Shown: one piece after another, positions 1 through 6,000 of the stretch | Layout of the letters: each line of letters begins with the position of its first letter | Position numbering within the stretch: position 1 is the first letter of the stretch | Source: Cyanobacteria bacterium OH_PDB_112 | GTDB taxonomy: Bacteria; Cyanobacteriota; Vampirovibrionia; Gastranaerophilales; CAJFVJ01 | Reading direction: 5' to 3' | NCBI GenBank assembly: GCA_023457295.1 | Contig: JAEWLZ010000322.1 | Span: forward strand, 1 to 6,806 | Length of the DNA: 6,806 nucleotides | The notes under the pieces: model-generated | The model's database searches: none | What the model was told of the DNA's origin: nothing | The model's input: only the letters and a program-made list of their open reading frames with translations | Program-made: the position numbers and the translations under genes

Positions 1-1
1 C

Positions 2-415
2 AGCAGTAATGACGCAGAGATGCTGAATATATGTAACTATTTTAAGCCTGATGAATCTGTAAAATATGTACTAGAACAAGATAAAAATATACCCGGGCTT
101 GTTTTTGAAAAAGGTTATCGTTTGGAGGAAACTATTGAAAAAAATCCTCAATTAAAAAAACAGTTAGAAGAATTACCCGTTATAAGTATTATTGTAAAAA
201 ATAAAGATAAAAAAGCACCATTTGTGCCACCTTCGTATAAAAAATGCGGCAAATTGATAGAAGTCGAAGAAGGAAAACTTTTAGACGGAATAAAGCAAGC
301 CATAAAGATGCATGCTGAAGTAAATCCAAAATACAAAGAAAAATTAAGCCCTGATTTATTCCGAGAAATTTACGGGGTTGCAAAAGATGTTGAAAAAAAG
401 TTGAAAATAAAATAA
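2..415 (+). CDS. 3' part of a hypothetical protein, zero-frame stop form (5' end outside window)
   Basis: The frame is open from the first complete codon at position 2, giving 137 residues before the TAA at 413-415. An ATG lies at 20, but the frame stays open upstream of it and no Shine-Dalgarno sequence precedes it, so the gene very probably starts before the window. I do not recognise the family. The visible part is charged and lysine/glutamate-rich. It has a possible beta-strand (LPVISIIVKN), a proline-rich turn (APFVPPSYKKCGK) and a helical C-terminal section ending in DVEKKLKIK. No signal peptide or catalytic motif is visible. The last codons contain an A AAA AAG heptamer, and the -1 frame after it encodes a membrane segment (separate entry). 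The stop form may therefore be only one of two products, or an artefact of a frame error. That it is coding is fairly sure; its function is unknown. Confidence 0.7.
   Translation, partial: SSNDAEMLNICNYFKPDESVKYVLEQDKNIPGLVFEKGYRLEETIEKNPQLKKQLEELPVISIIVKNKDKKAPFVPPSYKKCGKLIEVEEGKLLDGIKQAIKMHAEVNPKYKEKLSPDLFREIYGVAKDVEKKLKIK
394..400 (+). other. A AAA AAG slippery heptamer (candidate -1 frameshift site)
   Basis: The seven bases A AAA AAG lie exactly in register: AAA (395-397) and AAG (398-400) are zero-frame codons of the upstream gene. This is the same heptamer used for -1 frameshifting in Escherichia coli dnaX. After a one-base back-slip both tRNA-Lys could re-pair on AAA AAA and continue at GTT (400). 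A G-rich stretch (ACGGGG, 372-377) sits upstream and a hairpin starts 18 nt downstream. Both are further away than the stimulators of well-studied sites. An A7 run is also prone to polymerase slippage and to sequencing error. Confidence 0.5.
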
Positions 416-534
416 ACAATTCCCCTTCAAAAAAGGGGAATAAAACAGCTTGGTTTATAGCTGCGGGCGTAGCTTTGCTTGGAATTATAACAGGAATCTA
501 TCTGAATAATAAAAAAAATAAAACCGAAAGGTAA
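394..534 (+). CDS. -1-frame C-terminal extension encoding a transmembrane tail
   Basis: This frame follows a TGA at 391-393 and has no ATG, GTG or TTG start before its membrane segment, yet it reads as real protein. After the slip site it gives 44 residues from V (GTT at 400) to R (AGG at 529) and stops at TAA 532-534. The order is a polar linker (VENKINNSPSKKGNK), a 19-residue hydrophobic helix with small residues (AWFIAAGVALLGIITGIYL, 448-504), then a basic tail (NNKKNKTER). Linker, helix and positive tail is typical of a C-terminal membrane anchor with a cytoplasmic end. The upstream gene joins it exactly through a -1 shift at A AAA AAG, giving EKKVENK in place of EKKLKIK-stop. One missing A in the seven-A run would explain it equally well. 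Coding character is convincing; the mechanism is not decided by the sequence. Confidence 0.6.
   Translation, partial: KKVENKINNSPSKKGNKTAWFIAAGVALLGIITGIYLNNKKNKTER
419..441 (+). other. 9-bp perfect hairpin after the zero-frame stop
   Basis: ATTCCCCTT (419-427) pairs perfectly with AAGGGGAAT (433-441) around a CAAAA loop. On the + strand it is followed by AAAACAGC, not a T-run, so it is a poor intrinsic terminator in that direction. On the - strand a T-rich stretch follows, but no convergent gene is visible. It lies inside the -1-frame coding stretch (NSPSKKGN). It could be a frameshift-stimulating structure, a weak terminator for the stop form, or incidental. Confidence 0.55.
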
Positions 535-548
535 TAATGAAATGTTAA

Positions 549-565
549 TACAAAATAATTTTGTA
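549..565. promoter_or_regulatory. 17-bp perfect palindrome (possible operator)
   Basis: TACAAAATAATTTTGTA is an 8-bp inverted repeat with a single central base. A one-base loop cannot fold well as RNA, so if it functions it is more likely a protein-binding site on duplex DNA. It lies 64 bp upstream of the TPM gene start. I cannot assign it to a known regulator. Chance palindromes are more frequent in AT-rich spacers. Confidence 0.35.
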
Positions 566-601
566 AATTACAGAAACGGCATCACTTTAAAAAAAATCCA
601 G

Positions 602-620
602 ATACTATTTTTAATAGTAT
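602..620. promoter_or_regulatory. 19-bp perfect palindrome overlapping the -10 box
   Basis: ATACTATT (602-609) and AATAGTAT (613-620) are perfect inverted arms around TTT. The right arm overlaps the first bases of the TATAAT at 618-623, a position where a bound repressor would block RNA polymerase. The sequence is almost pure A/T with one G and one C, so the RNA hairpin would be weak. No T-run follows, which argues against a terminator. The regulator is unknown. Confidence 0.4.
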
Positions 621-623
621 AAT
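618..623 (+). promoter_or_regulatory. Candidate -10 box for the TPM operon
   Basis: This is a perfect TATAAT. No convincing -35 hexamer is seen at 16-18 bp spacing (AATCCA lies at 17 bp). The ATG follows after only 6 nt (624-629), so a normal start point would fall at or next to the ATG at 630. That predicts a leaderless or nearly leaderless mRNA. It agrees with the absence of any Shine-Dalgarno sequence before this start. Confidence 0.45.
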
Positions 624-629
624 TAAATT

Positions 630-1385
630 ATGCAAAATTTTTCAAAAAAAATACTAACTTTTTTATCAATTATGGTCTGCTTTTGGTTTTTAGGGCTTGA
701 AAAAAGCTTTGCTGAATACAAAGCCCCAAGGCCAGTAGGGTATGTTAACGATTTTGCCTATGTAATGTCTGATGATTCTGTTGCAAAATTGAACGGCATA
801 ATAAAAGAGCTTAAATACAAAACAGGAGCGGAAGTAGTTGTTGTAACTCTCAAATCTCTTGAAGGATACCCGATTGAAGATGTCGGTCTTGCAATTGGTC
901 GTCAATGGAAAATCGGACAAAAAGGTAAAAACAACGGTGTCGTAATTTTAACTGCAATTAATGACCGAAAGCTGAGAATTGAGGTAGGGTACGGTATAGA
1001 ACCTTATCTTACGGACGCTCAAGCCGGTAGAATCAGGGATAATTATATGATTCCCTATTTTAAAAAAGACGACTATCAATCAGGTATAATTTACGGCACA
1101 TCGGCAGTTGTAACCACTATTGCAAAGGGTTACAATGTGACGATTTCAGGTAACTACCAATTGCCAGCTGCACAGGACGAACCCGATGGTCTTTCTATAA
1201 TTATATTTTTGATTGTTGTAATTTTATTTATACGTTATCCATCGTTTATGGCAGGGTTTTTTCTAGGCAATATGACAAGCGGTAGGTATTACACAGGTGG
1301 TGGCGGCTTTAGCGGCGGCTCAGGTTTTGGCGGCTTTGGCGGAAGTGGCGGCTTTGGCGGCGGCGGTGCTTCAGGAGGATGGTAA
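630..1385 (+). CDS. TPM-domain (YgcG-like) envelope protein with glycine-rich tail
   Basis: The protein has 251 residues. A signal peptide covers about residues 1-28: basic QNFSKK, a hydrophobic core, and likely cleavage after SFA. The TPM domain spans about 33-170, starting PRPVGYVNDFAYVMS and containing the family hallmarks TGAEVVVVTL, the NNG at 101-103 (GKNNGVVIL), LRIEVGYGIEPYLTD and the IPYFKKDDYQSGI segment. A transmembrane helix follows at about 188-204. A tail of mainly Gly/Ser/Phe from about 225 ends in GGW, as in many YgcG-type proteins. The domain should therefore lie outside the cytoplasmic membrane, with the glycine tail on the other side. TPM proteins are reported with various roles (for example phosphatase activity in plant TLP18.3); the substrate here is unknown. 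ATG 630 is the only start that preserves the signal peptide; an in-frame TAA lies at 624-626. It heads an operon with a nucleotidyltransferase-like gene and lemA. Confidence 0.92.
   Translation: MQNFSKKILTFLSIMVCFWFLGLEKSFAEYKAPRPVGYVNDFAYVMSDDSVAKLNGIIKELKYKTGAEVVVVTLKSLEGYPIEDVGLAIGRQWKIGQKGKNNGVVILTAINDRKLRIEVGYGIEPYLTDAQAGRIRDNYMIPYFKKDDYQSGIIYGTSAVVTTIAKGYNVTISGNYQLPAAQDEPDGLSIIIFLIVVILFIRYPSFMAGFFLGNMTSGRYYTGGGGFSGGSGFGGFGGSGGFGGGGASGGW
1373..1378 (+). promoter_or_regulatory. Shine-Dalgarno AGGAGG inside the end of the TPM gene
   Basis: The AGGAGG is formed by the serine/glycine codons at the C-terminus of the TPM protein (TCA GGA GGA TGG TAA). It sits 10 nt before the next ATG at 1389, fixes that start, and suggests translational coupling of the two genes. 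Confidence 0.75.
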
Positions 1386-1388
1386 TTT

Positions 1389-2120
1389 ATGAACAAAAAA
1401 ATTGATAACTTATTAAATGACTTAAAAGAAATTTTTAACGAAAGACTTGTCTCCGTAATTCTTTACGGTTCTTGTGTAACAGGGGACTGCGAAGGTGATT
1501 TCGCTGATATTAACACTATCGTGATTATAGATAATTTTAAAGCTATCGACCTGAAAGCAAGTTATAGTAGGGTAAAGAAATTTTCTAACAATTACTTTTG
1601 GGGAATTTTCCCTTATCAAAAACACCCTGCTCCTTTGTTTATGGACAAGGATGAGTGGTTCGACTCCTGTGATGTTTACCCTATTGAATATCTGGATATA
1701 AAAGCCCGATATTCAATCCTTTATGGCGAAGACCTTGTTGCACTTTTGAATTTTGAAAGGAAGAATTTACGTCATCAATGCGAGTATGAAGTAAAAAATC
1801 TTCTCATTAAGTTGAGACAAAATTATCTTTCAAAAAGCAATGACAAAAAAGAAATAGAACATCTTTTGAAAATAACCTCCAAAAGCTTTTTCGCTTTATT
1901 CAGAGCTATTTTGAGACTTACGGAAGAAAATGTTTCTTTTGACCATAAAGAAGTTATTGATTTATTATCACAGAAAGTTAAAATAGATAAAGAAGTATTT
2001 TTGAAAATTCTTGATTTAAGAACAAATTCTAAAGCTATTGAAAAAAAAGAATATGAAACAGCGGTTCAAAAAATGATTGATTCTGCCGATGAAATTCTTA
2101 AATATGTAGATAAATTATAA
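1389..2120 (+). CDS. Nucleotidyltransferase-fold protein with altered DxD motif (DIN)
   Basis: The protein has 243 residues and no signal peptide or membrane segment, so it is cytoplasmic. The N-terminal third matches the polymerase-beta/MNT nucleotidyltransferase fold: helix, strand SVILYGS (GS at 27-28), then D40-I-N42 leading into strand TIVII. In active family members the second position is usually Asp or Glu (DxD/DxE). Here it is Asn, which would weaken or abolish two-metal catalysis. A second conserved-looking block is PIEYLDIKARYSILYGED (98-115). The C-terminal half (about 120-243) is helical and charged, like the helical domains that follow the MNT fold in kanamycin nucleotidyltransferase-type proteins. 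The start is set by AGGAGG upstream; the gene begins 3 nt after the TPM stop, and lemA follows after 11 nt. It may be a nucleotide-binding or regulatory subunit rather than an enzyme. The fold call is fairly secure; substrate and activity are unknown. Confidence 0.75.
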   Translation: MNKKIDNLLNDLKEIFNERLVSVILYGSCVTGDCEGDFADINTIVIIDNFKAIDLKASYSRVKKFSNNYFWGIFPYQKHPAPLFMDKDEWFDSCDVYPIEYLDIKARYSILYGEDLVALLNFERKNLRHQCEYEVKNLLIKLRQNYLSKSNDKKEIEHLLKITSKSFFALFRAILRLTEENVSFDHKEVIDLLSQKVKIDKEVFLKILDLRTNSKAIEKKEYETAVQKMIDSADEILKYVDKL

Positions 2121-2124
2121 GGAG
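2119..2124 (+). promoter_or_regulatory. Shine-Dalgarno AAGGAG for lemA
   Basis: AAGGAG overlaps the stop codon of the preceding gene (TAA 2118-2120) and lies 7 nt before ATG 2132. It favours that start over the in-frame ATG at 2138. Confidence 0.75.
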
Positions 2125-2131
2125 TTTATTT

Positions 2132-2710
2132 ATGAATATGAGTAAAAATACAATAATTTTACTATCAGTTTTAGCTGTTGTATTTATTTTTTTCGGGAGT
2201 CTTATTGGTACATACAACAACCTTCAGGCACTTGATGAAGCTGTAACGTCAAACTGGGCGCAGGTAGAAAACCAACTTCAACGAAGAAACGACCTTATAC
2301 CTAATCTTGTCAATACAGTTAAAGGTTATGCTGCACACGAAAAAGGCATTTTTACAGAAGTCGCGGAAGCAAGAGCAAAGTTGTCAGGAGCTGTATCAAA
2401 TAAAGACGTAAAAGGGGTTGAGAGTGCTAATAAGCAATTTAACGGCGCATTATCAAGACTTCTTGCTATTGCGGAAAATTATCCTCAACTGAAAGCAGAC
2501 CAAAACTTCATTGCGCTTCAAGATGAAATCGCCGGTACAGAAAATCGTCTTGCTGTTGCAAGAATGGACTATAATAACTCTGTACAAACTTTGAATTCGA
2601 CAATCAGAAAATTCCCTGCTTCAATTATTGCTAATATGTCAGGAATAAAAGCGAGAGAATATTTTAAAATTGAAGAACAAACAAAAGAAGTTCCTCAGGT
2701 AAAGTTTTAA
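2132..2710 (+). CDS. lemA: LemA family membrane protein
   Basis: The protein has 192 residues, the usual LemA length. One N-terminal transmembrane helix (about 7-26, TIILLSVLAVVFIFFGSLIG) is followed by YNNLQALDEAVTSNWAQVE. Next come the family signature QRRNDLIPNLVNTVKGYA (about 50-67) and HEKGIF, then a long helical domain with LLAIAENYPQLKADQNF and the closing IRKFPASIIANMSG block. All the main LemA landmarks are present, so the protein looks intact. The topology predicted for the family is a short N-terminus outside and the helical domain in the cytoplasm. The biochemical role of LemA is not established; it commonly neighbours TPM/YgcG proteins, as here. It is the last gene of the operon, with a probable terminator about 100 nt downstream. 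Family assignment is very secure. Confidence 0.95.
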   Translation: MNMSKNTIILLSVLAVVFIFFGSLIGTYNNLQALDEAVTSNWAQVENQLQRRNDLIPNLVNTVKGYAAHEKGIFTEVAEARAKLSGAVSNKDVKGVESANKQFNGALSRLLAIAENYPQLKADQNFIALQDEIAGTENRLAVARMDYNNSVQTLNSTIRKFPASIIANMSGIKAREYFKIEEQTKEVPQVKF

Positions 2711-2808
2711 ATCGTTCATACTTGTAATTTTCAAGTAGCTTCGGGATTATTTTTCTTTAGAAACAGTTTTTTATAAGACTTGAATCAGTTCGGGGAAAAT
2801 ATTCAAAA

Positions 2809-2841
2809 ATAAAGACCACATAATTACGATGTGGTCTTTAT
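2809..2841 (+). terminator. Probable terminator of the TPM-lemA operon
   Basis: ATAAAGACCACAT (2809-2821) and ATGTGGTCTTTAT (2829-2841) form a perfect 13-bp stem with a 7-nt loop. The outer pairs put an A-rich run on the left and CTTTAT on the right, as in compact or bidirectional intrinsic terminators. There is no long separate T-run after the stem, so efficiency is uncertain. It is about 100 nt after the lemA stop and before the next gene. Confidence 0.6.
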
Positions 2842-2904
2842 GGTGCATGAAGTCTTGGCCGCAATCTTCTACCTTAATTACAAGGTATTGTAAAAAATAA
2901 TTAA

Positions 2905-2933
2905 TAGGGGGCGGTTTAGTATAATGCCTCCTA
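2905..2933 (+). promoter_or_regulatory. GC-rich stem enclosing a TATAAT box, upstream of the multi-GAF gene
   Basis: TAGGGGGC (2905-2912) can pair with GCCTCCTA (2926-2933) over 8 bp with one G-U pair. The 13-nt loop ends in a perfect TATAAT (2920-2925). As DNA, the TATAAT could be the -10 of the downstream gene with a leader of about 80 nt, though no good -35 is present. As RNA, the stem could be a leader or 3'-end structure. The two readings compete, and neither is proven. Confidence 0.35.
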
Positions 2934-3010
2934 ATTATAGTTCATGGGACGATGTCGTAAATTGTTAAATTGGATAATATATATAAGTTTATAAGCTTAA
3001 TTACCAAATC

Positions 3011-6000
3011 ATGATATCGAATCTTTTCTTTTCTACAATTTTAATAAAATTTGAAGACAATTTATTGCTTTTTATTTTTCTGGCAATACTATTTTTGTTG
3101 TTTATCTTTATAAGTTATCAAATTAAATTTCTTAAAGCAAAAGCTAAACGGGATTATATTTTAAGAAAGATGACAGAAACAATAAGAACTTCATTAGATA
3201 TTGATAAAATGAAACAGTCAATCGTAAATGTAACAGGAGAAACTTTTAATACAGATAGATGTTATTTGATAACATACAATCTTCTTGAAGAAGCTTTTGC
3301 GGATATTTCGTATGAATATTTAGCAAAAGAAGAAATAGGAAGTTCTGAAAAAAATCTAGATATAGATAAAAATATTTATTCTTTTTTCTTGAAACAAACA
3401 AAAAAAAATGATTTTAGTCCTATTCAAGTTTTAAAAGACGATTTTTTACAAAAAAAAGTCAATAACCCTAATTTAGAAAATTTCATTAATGAATTAGGTA
3501 TAGAAACTTATATAGCAGTACCTATATGGCAAAAACAAGACAAGCTGCATTTTTTAATTATGCAATATATCGATAAAAAAATACGGCTAAAGCCTGATGA
3601 TGAGTTCTTATTAATAGAATTCGCAAAACAAGTATCTATCGCTATTCAGCAATCAGATTTGTATGAAGAAATAAAAAAACAAGTTGAGAGACAAAAAATC
3701 AGTCAAAATGTAATTAATATTATAAGAGGGTCTTTAGATCTTGATGGCATTTTATATAATGTCTGCAAAGAAATTCTAAAAATATTTGATATTCAAAGAG
3801 TCTTTATCGGAAAAACTAACTTTAAAGAAAAACAACATTTCACGGAATTGACAAATATTGATGGAATTGAAAAAATTTCAAATCAAAATACTATAATTTT
3901 TGATCAAGTAATAGATTATTGGGAAGACTATATAAAGATTTATAAAACTACTAAAGTTATTAATGATGTAAAAAAATCAGATATGCCCAAACATATTAAA
4001 AATATTTACAACAATATCAATACAAAATCCTTAATATGTATACCAATAAAGTCAAAAGAAGAAATTTGGGGGGCTCTATTCCTTTCAACAACAATTAAAT
4101 ATAAAATTTGGACAAACGAAGAAATTTCTTTTCTTGAAGGAATTACAACGCAAATTGATGTAGCAATAAAACAAGCAGAATTATATGAAAATGAAAGAGC
4201 AACTGCCCAAAGGGAAGTAATCATTAGACAAGTAATCGAAATGATTAATCAATCTCGTGATATTCATGAAATCATTAATACCTTTGTAGTGGAAACAGGT
4301 AAATTTCTTAAAGCAAGACGCGTTTTTTTTAGTGGTTATGATGATAATACCAAGATATTTTCGACGCCCAGAAAGGATGAAGAATACTTAGAATCTTCTA
4401 AAGTACATAGTTTTAGTGATTTAGGAAAAACTTTTGAACCTTTGTTCCCTTTTTTCTGTGAAACAGTTAAAAAACATAAACAACCAATAATAATTCCAGA
4501 TATTGAAAAATTTCTCGAAGAAAATAAATTATTAAGTACAATGAATGAAAAAAATATTAGTGTAGCCGGTTCTATGATAATATTTCCTCTTTTACAGAAT
4601 AATTATCTGCTGGGTGGAGTTGTCTTTGTTTTCTATTTGAAAAAAGCTTTTACAGATGATGAAATTACTTTTTTGAAAACACTTGCAAATCAAGCAAGCA
4701 ATGCTATTTATCAGTCAATGCTTTATCAAAAAGAAAAACAATCTTTAGCCAGGGAAACTCTTATTAGGAAAATTATTGAAACAATAAGGAGTTCTTTAAA
4801 TATAGAGGACACATTAACTTTTATATGTAGAGAAACAGCCAAAATATTAAATGTCCAAAGATCAACAATGGTAATGTTCCCTGCTAAGCAAGACTCTGAA
4901 ACTTTTATTTTGAGAAAAGAATATAAAGCATCTTCAGATCTTAAAGGGTTTTCCAATATTTCAGAAATCAAAAAAGTATCTGAATTTTGGCAAAATTTTC
5001 TAAGAACTAAAAATAAAATTTTAGCAATAAATAATATGGAAGAATTTGATGGTCCGGATTTTTTCAAGAAATCATATATTTCAATAGGAGTAAAGTCCGC
5101 TATTTCTATTAGCATTTCGAATGAAAATGATGTATGGGGCAGTCTTACATTAACTGATTATGAAAAATATAGAGAATGGAGCAATGATGAGAAGAATTTG
5201 CTCGAAACAATTAGTCAACAAATTTATATCGCAGTAAAACAGTCCGAACTTTATGAGAATGAAAAAAGAACTGCTGAAAGAGAAGCTTTATTAAGGAAAT
5301 TGGCAAATATTATTAGAAGTTCTTTGGATATCAAGCAAATAAAGAAAAATATTGTCAATGCAATGGGGAAAATATTAAATGCCGACAGATGTTTTATCCT
5401 GGAATATGATTCTAATGGGAAAATTATTCCGTTGGATGAATTTTCAGAATATCTTGGAAATCAAAATAAAGAAAGTTTGATAGGAATAGATCTTGCAAGT
5501 TATAATTTTGATTTTTGGACAAAATGGTTTAAAAGATATAAAAAAGAAATTTTCTTTAATGATTTTTTTAGTCATATAAAAGAAAATCATCTTGAAGGTA
5601 GTGGTATTGAAAAATATGCAAAAGATTTGGGTCTTCAAGCCGGAATAGGTGTACCAATATTCTTGGAAAATAAATTAACATTTTTATTTGTGGTTAATTT
5701 TGAAAAAATAAAAGTATTTGATTCGGAAGAAATTGATTTCATCAAATTAATTATCAAGCAGTTAGAAATAGGTCTTCATCAGGCAAGATTATATACGGAA
5801 ATAAAAGAAAAATCAGAACGTGAAACCCTATTAAAACAGATTAAGGATACTATACAAAGCAGTCTTGATATAAAGATAAGAAAGAAAAATATTGTTGACG
5901 CTATGGGCAAAGCTTTTAATGCTGACATTTGTATTTTAATAGAAGGGGATAAAAACACAAAGAATTTAGCTATTCTTGATGAATTTTCCGAATATAGGGC

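Larger units (their letters stand above)
2711..3010. other. 300-bp noncoding spacer between lemA and the multi-GAF gene
   Basis: No credible gene is seen on either strand. From left to right it holds a weak 6-bp hairpin (TACTTG 2719-2724 / CAAGTA 2732-2737), the strong 13-bp hairpin at 2809-2841, and a 6-bp inverted repeat (TACCTT 2870-2875 / AAGGTA 2882-2887). These are followed by a GC-rich stem enclosing a TATAAT box (2905-2933) and an A/T-only stretch rich in TATA (2973-2986) just before the next gene. No known riboswitch core was recognised. Confidence 0.6.

Noticed and set aside
148..419. Overlapping reverse-strand open frames opposite the left-edge gene
   Set aside because: They are shadows of the + strand frame, with no ribosome binding site and no recognisable motif.
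602..620. Intrinsic terminator for the left-edge gene
   Set aside because: The stem is almost all A/T, the loop is only 3 nt, no T-run follows, and it overlaps a perfect -10 box.
1297..1383. Glycine-codon repeat as a DNA tandem repeat or recombination element
   Set aside because: It is the ordinary Gly/Ser/Phe-rich C-terminus of a TPM/YgcG protein, with an irregular unit and an intact reading frame.
1389..2120. MNT-HEPN toxin-antitoxin module
   Set aside because: No separate HEPN toxin gene is adjacent, no RX4-6H motif was seen in the helical half, and the neighbours are TPM and LemA genes.
2840..2893. 17-codon ORF (MVHEVLAAIFYL...) after the terminator hairpin
   Set aside because: Its start lies in the right arm of the hairpin, it has no Shine-Dalgarno sequence, and its length is within chance expectation.
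4726..5115. 129-residue reverse-strand open frame
   Set aside because: It lies wholly inside the continuous multi-GAF gene, whose + frame has clear repeated protein motifs. The reverse product shows no family features, and such frames are common opposite AT-rich genes.
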